Below, in pieces: positions 51,737-64,000 of a DNA stretch of 64,000 nt. The notes beneath the pieces were generated by a model. It had not been told where the DNA came from and ran no database searches. It was given only the letters and a program-made list of their open reading frames with translations. A program made the position numbers and the translations under genes. Location: the NCBI GenBank assembly GCA_963853835.1, contig OY970830.1, positions 48,163,901-48,227,900 of the forward strand, read 5' to 3'. Source of the stretch: Calendula officinalis. Taxonomy: Eukaryota; Streptophyta; Magnoliopsida; Asterales; Asteraceae. How positions within the stretch are numbered: position 1 is the first letter of the stretch; every line of letters starts with the position of its first letter.

Positions 51737-54700
51737 GCCCATTATAACTAGTAGCCATGACCAATAGCCTATAGATATCCATTTTACAAGTAATAGGTGT
51801 CCATAACCCATAACCAATGCCATTGAACCATTATAACCACTACATGTCCATAACTCATATCGATGGCCCTTGAATCATTAAAACAACTAGCTACGACCAA
51901 TAGCCTATAGATATCCATTTTGCAAGTAATATGTGTCCATAACCCATAACCATCGTCTTTGAACCATTATAACCACTAGATGTCCATAACTGATACTGAT
52001 GGACCTTGAACCATTATAACTACTAGCCATGACCAATAGCCTATAGATATCGATTTTACAAGTAATAGGTGTGCATAAACATTAACCATGGCCCTTGAAC
52101 CATTATAACTACTAGCCATGAGCAATAGCCTATAGATATGCATTTTACAACTAATAGGTGTCCATAATCCATAACCAAGACCATTGAATCATAATAACCA
52201 CTACATGTCCATAACTCATATCGATGGCCCTTGAACCATTAAAACTACTAGCCATGACCAATAGTCTATAGATATACATTTTACAAGTAATAGGTGTCCA
52301 TAACCATGGTCCTTGAACCATTATAACCATTAGATATCCATAACTGATAATGATGGCCTTTGAACCATTATAACTACTAGCCATGACCAATAGCCTCTAG
52401 ATATCGATTTTACAAGTAATAGGTGTCCATAACCCATAACCATGGTCCTTGAACCATTATAACCACTAGATGTCCATAAATGATACTGACGGCCCTTGAA
52501 CCATTATAACTACTAGCCATGACCAATAGCCTCTAGATATCGATTTTACAAGTAATAGGTGTCCATAACCCATAACCATGGTCCTTGAACCATTATAACC
52601 ACTAGATGTCCATAAATGATACTGACGGCCCTTGAACCATTATAACTACTAGCCATGACCAATAGCCTCTAGATATCCATTTTACAAGTAATAGGTGTCC
52701 ATAACCCATAACCAAGGCCATTGAATCATTATAACCACTACATGTCCATAACTCACATCGATGGCCCTTGAACCATTATAACTACTAGCCATGACCAATA
52801 GCCTATAGATTTCCATTTTACAAGTAATAGGTGTCCATAACCCATAACTACGGTCCTTGAACCCTTATAACCACTACATGTCCATAACTGATACTGATGG
52901 CATTTGAACCATTATAACTACTAGCCATGACCAGTAGCCTATAGATATCTATTTTACAAGTAATGGGTGTCCATAACCCATAACGATGGCCCTTGAACCA
53001 TTATAACTACTAGCCATGAGCAATAGCCTATAGATATGCATTTTACAACTAATAGGTGTCCATAACCCATAACCAAGGCCATTGAATCATAATAACCACT
53101 ACATGTCCATAACTCATATTGATGGCCCTTGAACCATTATAACTACTAGCCATGACCAATAGCCTATAGATATCCTTTTTACAAGTAATAGGTGTCCATA
53201 ACCCATAACCATGGTCCTTGAACCATTATAACCACTAGATGTCCATAACTGATATTGATGGCCTTTGACCCATTATAACTACTAGCCATGACCAATAGCC
53301 TCTAGATATCCATTTTACAAGTAATAGGAGTCCATAACCCATAACCAATGCCATAACAATTATAACCACCACATGTCCATAACTCATATCGATGGCCCTT
53401 GAACCATTATAACTACTAGCTATGACCAATAGCCTATAGATATCCATTTTAGAAGTAATAGGTGTCCACTAGATGTCCATAAATGATACTGACGGCCCTT
53501 GAACCATTATAACTACTAGCCATGTCCAATAGCCTACAGATATCCATTTTACAAGTAATAGGTGTCCATAACCCATAACCATGGTTCTTGAACCATTATA
53601 ACCACTAGATGTCCATAACTGATACTGATGGCCTTTGAACCATTATAACTACTAGCCATGACCAATAGCCTTTAGATATCCATTTTACTTGTAATAGGTG
53701 TACGTAACCCATAACCATGGCCCTTGAACCATTATAACTACAAGCCATGAGAAATAGATATGCATTTTACAACTAATAGGTGTCCATAACCCATAATCAA
53801 GGCCATTGAATCATAATAACCACTACATGTCCATAACTCATATCGATGGCCCTTGAACCATTATAACTACTAGCCATGACCAATTGCCTATAGATATCCA
53901 TTTTACAAGTAATAGGTGTCCATAACCCATAACCATGGTCCTTGAACCATTATAACCACTAGATGTCCATAACTGATACTGATGGCCTTTGAACCATTAT
54001 AACTACTAGCCATGACCAATAGCCTCTAGATATCCATTTTACAAGTAATAGGTGTCCATAACCCATAACCATGGTCCTTGAACCATTATAACCACTAGAT
54101 GTCCATAACTGATACTGATGGCCTTTGAACCATTATAACTACTAGCCATGACAAATCGCCTCTAGATATCCATTTTACAATTAATAGGTGTCCATAACCC
54201 ATAACCCATCCCTTGAACCATTATAACTACTAGCCATGAGCAATAGCCTATAGATATGCATTTTACAACTAATAGGTGTCCATAACCCATAACCAAGGCC
54301 ATTGAATCTTAGTAACCACTACATGTCCATAACTCATATCGATGGCCCTTGAACCATTATAACTACTAGCCATGACGAATAGCCTATAGATATCCATTTT
54401 ACAAGTAATAGGTGTCCATAACCCATAACCATGGTCCTTGAACCATTATAACCACTAGATGTCCATAACTGATACTGATGGCCTTTGAACCATTATAACT
54501 ACTAGCCATGACCAATAGCCTCTAGATATCCATTTTACAAGTAATAGGTGTAAATAACCCATAACCAAGGCCATTGAACCATTATAACCACTACATGTCC
54601 ATAACTCATATCAATGGCCCTTGAACCATTATAACTACTAGCTATGACCAATAGCCTATAGATATCCATATTAGAAGTAATAGGTGTCCATAACCCATAA

Positions 54701-57700
54701 CCATGGTCCTTGAAACATTACAACCACTAGATGTCCATAAATGACACTGACAGCCCTTGAACCATTATAACTACTAGCCATGTCCAATAGCTTACAGATA
54801 TCCATTTTACAAGTAAGAGGTGTGCATAACCCATAACCATGGTTCTTGAACCATTAACCACTAGATGTCCATAACTGATACTGATGGCCCATTATAACTA
54901 GTAGCCATGACCAATAGCCTATAGATATCCATTTTACAAGTAATAGGTGTCCATAACCCATAACCAATGCCATTGAACCATTATAACCACTACATGTCCA
55001 TAACTCATATCGATGGCCCTTGAATCATTAAAACAACTAGCTACGACCAATAGCCTATAGATATCCATTTTGCAAGTAATATGTGTCCATAACCCATAAC
55101 CATCGTCTTTGAACCATTATAACCACTAGATGTCCATAACTGATACTGATGGACCTTGAACCATTATAACTACTAGCCATGACCAATAGCCTATAGATAT
55201 CGATTTTACAAGTAATAGGAGTGCATAAACATTAACCATGGCCCTTGAACCATTATAACTACTAGCCATGAGCAATAGCCTATAGATATGCATTTTACAA
55301 CTAATAGGTGTCCATAATCCATAACCAAGGCCATTGAATCATAATAACCACTACATGTCCATAACTCATATCGATGGCCCTTGAACCATTAAAACTACTA
55401 GCCATGACCAATAGTCTATAGATATACATTTTACAAGTAATAGGTGTCCATAACCATGGTCCTTGAACCATTATAACCATTAGATATCCATAACTGATAA
55501 TGATGGCCTTTGAACCATTATAACTACTAGCCATGACCAATAGCCTCTAGATATCGATTTTACAAGTAATAGGTGTCCATAACCCATAACCATGGTCCTT
55601 GAACCATTATAACCACTAGATGTCCATAAATGATACTGACGGCCCTTGAACCATTATAACTACTAGCCATGACCAATAGCCTCTAGATATCCATTTTACA
55701 AGTAATAGGTGTCCATAACCCATAACCATGGTCCTTGAACCATTATAACCACTAGATGTCCATAAATGATACTGACGGCCCTTGAACCATTATAACTACT
55801 AGCCATGTCCAATAGCTTACAGATATCCATTTTACAAGTAATAGGTGTCCATAACCCATAACCATGGTCCTTGAACCATTATAACCGCTAGATGTCCATA
55901 AATGATACTGACGGCCCTTGAACCATTATAACTACTAGCCATGACCAATAGCCTCTAGATATCCATTTTACAAGTAATAGGTGTCCATAACCCATAACCA
56001 TGGTCCTTGAACCATTATAACCACTAGATGTCCATAAATGATACTGACGGCCCTTGAACCATTATAACTACTAGCCATGTCCAATAGCTTACAGATATCC
56101 ATTTTACAAGTAAGAGGTGTGCATAACCCATAACCATGGTTCTTGAACCATTAACCACTAGATGTCCATAACTGATACTGATGGCCCATTATAACTAGTA
56201 GCCATGACCAATAGCCTATAGATATCCATTTTACAAGTAATAGGTGTCCATAACCCATAACCAATGCCATTGAACCATTATAACCACTACATGTCCATAA
56301 CTCATATCGATGGCCCTTGAATCATTAAAACAACTAGCTACGACCAATAGCCTATAGATATCCATTTTGCAAGTAATATGTGTCCATAACCCATAACCAT
56401 CGTCTTTGAACCATTATAACCACTAGATGTCCATAACTGATACTGATGGACCTTGAACCATTATAACTACTAGCCATGACCAATAGCCTATAGATATCGA
56501 TTTTACAAGTAATAGGTGTGCATAAACATTAACCATGGCCCTTGAACCATTATAACTACTAGCCATGAGCAATAGCCTATAGATATGCATTTTACAACTA
56601 ATAGGTGTCCATAATCCATAACCAAGGCCATTGAATCATAATAACCACTACATGTCCATAACTCATATCGATGGCCCTTGAACCATTAAAACTACTAGCC
56701 ATGACCAATAGTCTATAGATATACATTTTACAAGTAATAGGTGTCCATAACCATGGTCCTTGAACCATTATAACCATTAGATATCCATAACTGATAATGA
56801 TGGCCTTTGAACCATTATAACTACTAGCCATGACCAATAGCCTCTAGATATCGATTTTACAAGTAATAGGTGTCCATAACCCATAACCATGGTCCTTGAA
56901 CCATTATAACCACTAGATGTCCATAAATGATACTGACGGCCCTTGAACCATTATAACTACTAGCCATGACCAATAGCCTCTAGATATCGATTTTACAAGT
57001 AATAGGTGTCCATAACCCATAACCATGGTCCTTGAACCATTATAACCACTAGATGTCCATAAATGATACTGACGGCCCTTGAACCATTATAACTACTAGC
57101 CATGACCAATAGCCTCTAGATATCCATTTTACAAGTAATAGGTGTCCATAACCCATAACCAAGGCCATTGAATCATTATAACCACTACATGTCCATAACT
57201 CACATCGATGGCCCTTGAACCATTATAACTACTAGCCATGACCAATAGCCTATAGATTTCCATTTTACAAGTAATAGGTGTCCATAACCCATAACTACGG
57301 TCCTTGAACCCTTATAACCACTACATGTCCATAACTGATACTGATGGCATTTGAACCATTATAACTACTAGCCATGACCAGTAGCCTATAGATATCTATT
57401 TTACAAGTAATGGGTGTCCATAACCCATAACGATGGCCCTTGAACCATTATAACTACTAGCCATGAGCAATAGCCTATAGATATGCATTTTACAACTAAT
57501 AGGTGTCCATAACCCATAACCAAGGCCATTGAATCATAATAACCACTACATGTCCATAACTCATATTGATGGCCCTTGAACCATTATAACTACTAGCCAT
57601 GACCAATAGCCTATAGATATCCTTTTTACAAGTAATAGGTGTCCATAACCCATAACCATGGTCCTTGAACCATTATAACCACTAGATGTCCATAACTGAT

Positions 57701-60552
57701 ATTGATGGCCTTTGACCCATTATAACTACTAGCCATGACCAATAGCCTCTAGATATCCATTTTACAAGTAATAGGAGTCCATAACCCATAACCAATGCCA
57801 TAACAATTATAACCACCACATGTCCATAACTCATATCGATGGCCCTTGAACCATTATAACTACTAGCTATGACCAATAGCCTATAGATATCCATTTTAGA
57901 AGTAATAGGTGTCCACTAGATGTCCATAAATGATACTGACGGCCCTTGAACCATTATAACTACTAGCCATGTCCAATAGCCTACAGATATCCATTTTACA
58001 AGTAATAGGTGTCCATAACCCATAACCATGGTTCTTGAACCATTATAACCACTAGATGTCCATAACTGATACTGATGGCCTTTGAACCATTATAACTACT
58101 AGCCATGACCAATAGCCTTTAGATATCCATTTTACTTGTAATAGGTGTACATAACCCATAACCATGGCCCTTGAACCATTATAACTACAAGCCATGAGAA
58201 ATAGATATGCATTTTACAACTAATAGGTGTCCATAACCCATAATCAAGGCCATTGAATCATAATAACCACTACATGTCCATAACTCATATCGATGGCCCT
58301 TGAACCATTATAACTACTAGCCATGACCAATTGCCTATAGATATCCATTTTACAAGTAATAGGTGTCCATAACCCATAACCATGGTCCTTGAACCATTAT
58401 AACCACTAGATGTCCATAACTGATACTGATGGCCTTTGAACCATTATAACTACTAGCCATGACCAATAGCCTCTAGATATCCATTTTACAAGTAATAGGT
58501 GTCCATAACCCATAACCATGGTCCTTGAACCATTATAACCACTAGATGTCCATAACTGATACTGATGGCCTTTGAACCATTATAACTACTAGCCATGACA
58601 AATCGCCTCTAGATATCCATTTTACAATTAATAGGTGTCCATAACCCATAACCCATCCCTTGAACCATTATAACTACTAGCCATGAGCAATAGCCTATAG
58701 ATATGCATTTTACAACTAATAGGTGTCCATAACCCATAACCAAGGCCATTGAATCTTAGTAACCACTACATGTCCATAACTCATATCGATGGCCCTTGAA
58801 CCATTATAACTACTAGCCATGACGAATAGCCTATAGATATCCATTTTACAAGTAATAGGTGTCCATAACCCATAACCATGGTCCTTGAACCATTATAACC
58901 ACTAGATGTCCATAACTGATACTGATGGCCTTTGAACCATTATAACTACTAGCCATGACCAATAGCCTCTAGATATCCATTTTACAAGTAATAGGTGTAA
59001 ATAACCCATAACCAAGGCCATTGAACCATTATAACCACTACATGTCCATAACTCATATCAATGGCCCTTGAACCATTATAACTACTAGCTATGACCAATA
59101 GCCTATAGATATCCATATTAGAAGTAATAGGTGTCCATAACCCATAACCATGGTCCTTGAAACATTACAACCACTAGATGTCCATAAATGACACTGACAG
59201 CCCTTGAACCATTATAACTACTAGCCATGTCCAATAGCTTACAGATATCCATTTTACAAGTAAGAGGTGTGCATAACCCATAACCATGGTTCTTGAACCA
59301 TTAACCACTAGATGTCCATAACTGATACTGATGGCCCATTATAACTAGTAGCCATGACCAATAGCCTATAGATATCCATTTTACAAGTAATAGGTGTCCA
59401 TAACCCATAACCAATGCCATTGAACCATTATAACCACTACATGTCCATAACTCATATCGATGGCCCTTGAATCATTAAAACAACTAGCTACGACCAATAG
59501 CCTATAGATATCCATTTTGCAAGTAATATGTGTCCATAACCCATAACCATCGTCTTTGAACCATTATAACCACTAGATGTCCATAACTGATACTGATGGA
59601 CCTTGAACCATTATAACTACTAGCCATGACCAATAGCCTATAGATATCGATTTTACAAGTAATAGGTGTGCATAAACATTAACCATGGCCCTTGAACCAT
59701 TATAACTACTAGCCATGAGCAATAGCCTATAGATATGCATTTTACAACTAATAGGTGTCCATAATCCATAACCAAGGCCATTGAATCATAATAACCACTA
59801 CATGTCCATAACTCATATCGATGGCCCTTGAACCATTAAAACTACTAGCCATGACCAATAGTCTATAGATATACATTTTACAAGTAATAGGTGTCCTTAA
59901 CCATGGTCCTTGAACCATTATAACCATTAGATATCCATAACTGATAATGATGGCCTTTGAACCATTATAACTACTAGCCATGACCAATAGCCTCTAGATA
60001 TCGATTTTACAAGTAATAGGTGTCCATAACCCATAACCATGGTCCTTGAACCATTATAACCACTAGATGTCCATAAATGATACTGACGGCCCTTGAACCA
60101 TTATAACTACTAGCCATGACCAATAGCCTCTAGATATCCATTTTACAAGTAATAGGTGTCCATAACCCATAACCATGGTCCTTGAACCATTATAACCACT
60201 AGATGTCCATAAATGATACTGACGGCCCTTGAACCATTATAACTACTAGCCATGTCCAATAGCTTACAGATATCCATTTTACAAGTAATAGGTGTCCATA
60301 ACCCATAACCATGGTCCTTGAACCATTATAACCGCTAGATGTCCATAAATGATACTGACGGCCCTTGAACCATTATAACTACTAGCCATGACCAATAGCC
60401 TCTAGATATCCATTTTACAAGTAATAGGTGTCCATAACCCATAACCATGGTCCTTGAACCATTATAACCACTAGATGTCCATAAATGATACTGACGGCCC
60501 TTGAACCATTATAACTACTAGCCATGTCCAATAGCTTACAGATATCCATTTT
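51737..60552. repeat. 4447-bp higher-order repeat, two tandem copies
   Basis: Rare variants recur exactly 4447 bp apart, for example the monomers starting near 52151 and 56598, 53235 and 57682, and 55301 and 59748. Each 4447-bp copy is itself a 3150-bp unit followed by a 1297-bp partial copy of the same unit; GGCCCATTATAACTAGTAGC occurs near 51737, 54887, 56184 and 59334. Only scattered single-base differences separate the copies, such as GTGTACGTAACC near 53700 against GTGTACATAACC near 58147. The right end is set where similarity stops, near 60,552. Confidence 0.85.
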
Positions 60553-60658
60553 ACAAGTAATAGGTGTCCATAACCCATAACCATGGTTCTTGAACCATTA
60601 TAATCACTAGATGTCCATAACTGATACTGATGGCCTTTGAACAATTATAACTACTAGC

Positions 60659-60675
60659 CATGACCAATAGCCTTT
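60659..60675. repeat. Target-site duplication, left copy, of LINE copy 3
   Basis: CATGACCAATAGCCTTT is repeated at 61187-61203. The last Ts overlap the poly-T that is the A-tail of the - strand element, so the duplication is 14-17 bp. The intact site reads GCCTTT/AGAT, matching the T-run/A preference of L1-type endonucleases. Confidence 0.85.
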
Positions 60676-60768
60676 TTTTTTGGGTAAAGGGTTTACCCCG
60701 GTAAAGTATATTAATCACAAAAAAATAAAGTACAAAGGAATGTGGTTAAGGCACCACATTAACCGCAA

Positions 60769-60808
60769 GCACAAACGCTCGACACCCAAGACTACCTAAG
60801 TTTATGAC
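60769..60808. repeat. 40-bp segment of LINE copy 3 3' UTR, source copy
   Basis: This segment (GCACAAACGCTCGACACC to TTTATGAC) is repeated without mismatch at 61148-61187. Here it lies in the expected place, next to the TTTATGGCA(T/C)GTCATAAA landmark shared by all three LINE 3' UTRs. Confidence 0.9.
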
Positions 60809-60900
60809 GTGCCATAAACACAACTCAGCAACAAACAAACTAAACTCTAGCTACAAAAGATAAACCATACAAACCAAAATAGCTAGAGAAAGCAAAACTA

Positions 60901-61147
60901 CTACGTTTGATCTATGTGATCATGTAGAATTAACGACTTCGGGAGCTTCCAATTATTCAGCATCCTTTGCACTGCATCCGTGTTCTTCTTAAATCTCATT
61001 GAAAGCAACTTAAGCCGAATGGTAACAATAATTTCATCATACAACTGCATATGAGTTTTGGGCTTCTTGGAGTATAACCGAGCATTGCGCTCTCGCCAAA
61101 TAAAATAAGTAGTGGCAGCAAGCGAAACTCTAGCAATTAGACTTCTC
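60901..61147 (-). pseudogene. LINE ORF2 C-terminal remnant, second subfamily
   Basis: About 82 codons in frame, ending with TAG (60901-60903 on the - strand). They match the last part of ORF2 of the full-length element: ATTY(F/Y)IW, ERN(A/T)RL, MQL(S/Y)DEI and IRLKL-type residues line up in order. It continues about nine residues beyond the stop of the other subfamily (…HDHIDQT). The open frame runs upstream into the duplicated 40-bp segment, but that part is not ORF2 sequence. No catalytic domain is included. Confidence 0.85.
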
Positions 61148-61187
61148 GCACAAACGCTCGACACCCAAGACTACCTAAGTTTATGAC
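61148..61187. repeat. 40-bp 3' UTR segment duplicated at the 5' end of LINE copy 3
   Basis: Exact copy of 60769-60808 in the same orientation, sitting between the ORF2 remnant and the target-site duplication. Template switching during reverse transcription is the simplest explanation. Confidence 0.88.
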
Positions 61188-61203
61188 ATGACCAATAGCC
61201 TTT
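61187..61203. repeat. Target-site duplication, right copy, of LINE copy 3
   Basis: Exact repeat of 60659-60675. The base at 61187 is shared with the end of the 40-bp duplicated segment. Confidence 0.85.
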
Positions 61204-64000
61204 AGATATCCATTTTACAAGTAATAGGTGTCCATAACCGATAACCATGGCCCTTGTACCATTATAACTACTAGCCATGAGTAATAGCCTATAGATATGC
61301 ATTTTACAACTAATAGGTGTCCATAACCCATAACCAATGCCATTGAACCATTATAACCACTACATGTCCATAACTCATATCGATGGCCCTTGAACCATTA
61401 TAACTAGTAGCTATGACCAATAGCCTATAGATATCCATTTTACAAGTAATAGGTGTCCATAACCCATAACCATGGTCCTTGAAACATTACAACCACTAGA
61501 TGTCCATAAATGATACTGACGGCCCTTGAACCATTATAACTACTAGCCATATCCAATAGCTTACAGATATCCATTTTACAAGTAATAGGTGTCCATAACC
61601 CATAACCATGGTTCTTGAACCATTATAACCACTAGATGTCCATAACTGGTACTGATGGCCCTTGAACCATTATAACTAGTAGCCATGACCAATAGCCTAT
61701 AGATATCCATTTTACAAGTAATAGGTGTCCATAACCCTTAACCAAGGCCATTGAACCATTATAACCACTACATGTCCATACCGCATATCAATGGCCCTTG
61801 AACCATTATAACTACTAGCTATGACCAATAGCCTATAGATATCCATTTTACAAGTAATAGGTGTCCATAACCCATAACCATGGTCCTTGAAACATTACAA
61901 CCACTAGATGTCCATAAATGATACTGACGGCCCTTGAACCATTATAACTACTAGCCATGTCCAATAGCTTATAGATATCCATTTTACAATTAATAGGTGT
62001 CCATAACCCATAACCAAGGCCATTGAACCATTATAACCACTACATGTCCATAACTCATATCGATGGCCCTTGAACCATTTATTAGCTATGACCAATAGCC
62101 TATAGATATCCATTTTACATGTAATAGTTGTCCATAACCCATAACCATGGTCCTTGAAACATTACAACCACTAGATGTCCATAAATGATACTGACGGCCC
62201 TTGAAACATTATAACTACTAGCCATGTCCAATAGCTTACAGATATCCATTTTACAAGTAATAGGTGTCCATAACCCATAACCGTGGTTCTTGAACCATTA
62301 TAACCACTAGATGTCCATAACTGATACCGATGGCCCTTGAACCAATATAACTAGTAGCCATGACCAATACCCTATAGATATCCATTTTACAAGTAATAGG
62401 TGTCCATAACCCATAATCAAGGCAATTGAACCATTATAACCACTACATGTCCATAACTTATATCGACGGCCCTTGAACCATTATAACTACTAGCTATGAC
62501 CAATAGCCTATTGATATCCATTTTACAAGTAATAGGTTTCCATAACCCATAACCATGGTCCTTGAAACATTACAACCACTAGATGCCCATAAATGATACC
62601 GACGGCTCTTGAACCATTATAAGTACTAGCCATGTCCAATAGCTTACAAATATCCATTTTACAAGCAATAGGTGTCCGTAACCCATAACCATGGTTCTTG
62701 AACCATTATAACCACTAGATGTCCATAACTGATACCGATGGCCCATTATAACTAGTAGCAATGACCAATAGCCTATAGATATCAATTTTACAAGTAATAG
62801 GTGTCCATACCCCATAACCAAGGCCATTGAACCATTATAACCACTACATGTCCATAACTCATATCGATGGCCCTTGAACCATTATAACTATTAGCTATGA
62901 CAAATAGCCTATAGATATCCATTTTACAAGTAATAGGTGTCCATAACCCATAACCATGGTCCTTGAAACATTACAACCACTAGATGTCCATAAATGATAC
63001 TGACTGCCCTTGAACCATTATAACTACTAGCCTTGTCCAATAGCTTACAAATATCCATTTTACAAGTAATAGGTGTCCATAACCCATAACCAAGGCCATT
63101 GAACCATTATAACCACTACATGTCCATAACTCATATCGATGGCCCTTGAACCATTATAACTACTAGCTATGACCAATAGCCTATAGATATCCATTTTACA
63201 AGTAATAGGTGTCCATAACCCATAACCATGGTCCTTGAAACATTACAACCACTACATGTCCATAAATGATACTGACGGCCCTTGAACCATTATAACTACT
63301 AGCCATATCCAATAGCTTACAGATATCCATTTTACAAGTAATATGTGTCCATAACCCATAACCATGGTTCTTGAACCATTATAACCACTAGATGTCCATA
63401 ACTGGTACTGATGGCCCTTGAACCATTATAACTAGTAGCCATGACCAATAGCCTATAGATATCCATTTTACAAGTAATATGTGTCCATAACCCATAACCA
63501 ATGCCATTGAACCATTATAACCACTACATGTCCATACCTCATATCAATTGCCCTTGAACCATTATAACTACTAGCTATGACCAATAGCCTATAGATATCC
63601 ATTTTACAAGTAATAGGTGTCCATAACCCATAACCATGGTCCTTGAAACATTACAACCACTAGATGTCCATAAATGATACTGACGGCCCTTGAACCATTA
63701 TAACTACTAGCCATGTCCAATAGCTTGTAGATATCCATTTTACAATTAATAGGTGTCCATAACCCATAACCAAGGCCATTGAACCATTATAACCACTACA
63801 TGTCCATAACTCATATCGATGGCCCTTGAACCATTATAACTACTAGCTATGACCAATAGCCTATAGATATCCATTTTACAAGTAATAGGTGTCCATAACC
63901 CATAACCATGGTCCTTGAAACATTACAACCACTAGATGTCCATAAATGATACTGACGGCCCTTGAACCATTATAACTACTAGCCATGTCCAATAGCTTAC
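61188..64000. repeat. 136-bp satellite array, right end block
   Basis: Satellite of the second family continues to the window edge. Variants such as CATGTCCATACC(G/T)CATATC recur about 1756 bp apart (61771 and 63527), so a further higher-order unit of about 1.76 kb is likely but only partly contained. Part of it (62507-63162) matches 45600-46255. No gene is seen. Confidence 0.96.
62507..63162. repeat. Second copy of the dispersed segment at 45600-46255
   Basis: It matches the earlier segment at an offset of 16,907 bp through several rare variants. Single-base differences include AAGTACTAGCC near 62621 against AACTACTAGCC. Its presence on the far side of the 4.45-kb duplications suggests the expansion pushed the two copies apart. 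Confidence 0.75.

Larger units (their letters stand above)
45458..60675. repeat. 136-bp satellite array, right-central block
   Basis: About 15.2 kb of uninterrupted satellite, mostly of the second family with its mixture of about 136-bp and 89-bp monomers. It contains a 2.93-kb duplication (47.7-51.6 kb) and a 4.45-kb duplication (51.7-60.6 kb). A chimeric monomer near 46,858 joins TAGCCAT to TGAATCATTATAACC across the shared string GCCAT. No gene is seen. Confidence 0.97.
60676..61187 (-). mobile_element. 5'-truncated LINE fragment, second subfamily, rearranged 5' end
   Basis: Read on the - strand it runs from 61187 to a poly-A at about 60673-60681. It contains the end of ORF2, a 3' UTR and the family terminal AACCCTTTACCC. 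The ORF2 and 3' UTR sequences are clearly diverged from the other two LINEs, so it is another subfamily. Its first 40 bases (61148-61187) are a copy of its own 3' UTR (60769-60808), placed in the same orientation at the 5' end. The element is flanked by a target-site duplication, so this odd structure arose at or before insertion. Confidence 0.9.

Noticed and set aside
51434..51823. Open frame of 129 codons on the - strand, and many similar ones (for example 23726-24007, 26842-27123, 45672-45920), with a repeated MDIYRLLVMASSYNG-like peptide
   Set aside because: They are translations of the satellite. The monomer is not a multiple of three, so the frame shifts each monomer; start and stop move with single-base variants, and no domain is present.
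1..64000. A host gene, defence system or other undescribed coding system in the satellite
   Set aside because: Both strands were read for coding signals; all sizeable frames with protein-family features belong to the LINEs. The window is repeat and retroelement DNA.

Overview
This is plant nuclear heterochromatin. I see no intact host gene, tRNA or rRNA gene, and nothing bacterial. About 47 kb of the 64 kb (roughly three quarters) is one AT-rich tandem satellite with a basic monomer of about 136 bp. The remainder is retroelement sequence inserted into it. The LINE (an ORF1 of DUF4283 plus CCHC type, and an ORF2 of endonuclease-RT-zf-RVT type) is a typical flowering-plant L1-like element. From memory its sequence style is closest to Asteraceae, but that is an impression and not a search result.

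Layout: satellite 1-1404; solo LTR copy 1, 1405-4657; satellite 4658-9392; LTR copy 2, 9393-12650; satellite 12651-17385; LTR copy 3, 17386-20643; satellite 20644-38640; a near-complete LINE on the + strand, 38641-44871, with a 15-bp target-site duplication; two monomers of satellite; a 5'-truncated LINE, 45146-45457 (+); satellite to 60675; a third 5'-truncated LINE, about 60676-61187 (- strand); satellite to the end.

The satellite is organised at several levels. The 136-bp monomer is built from two clearly related 45-bp modules and a third, more diverged one of about 44 bp. Monomers that lost one module (about 89 bp) are common to the right of about 34 kb. Monomers are grouped into higher-order repeats of about 0.54, 1.64, 1.76, 2.43, 2.93 and 4.45 kb. 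At the left end an 8.0-kb macro-repeat consists of about 4.7 kb of satellite plus a 3.26-kb solo LTR with 5-bp target duplication. It is present in tandem, and the LTR part occurs three times. The three LTRs occupy the same site in the same monomer, so one insertion was amplified with the satellite; they are not three insertions.

The main LINE is structurally complete but disabled by two nonsense changes (both of C:G to T:A type) and three single-base frameshifts, two of them in homopolymers. I found no new gene system. The most interesting content is the capture and amplification of the LTR by the array, the modular 45-bp architecture, and an odd LINE copy that carries a piece of its own 3' UTR at its 5' end.
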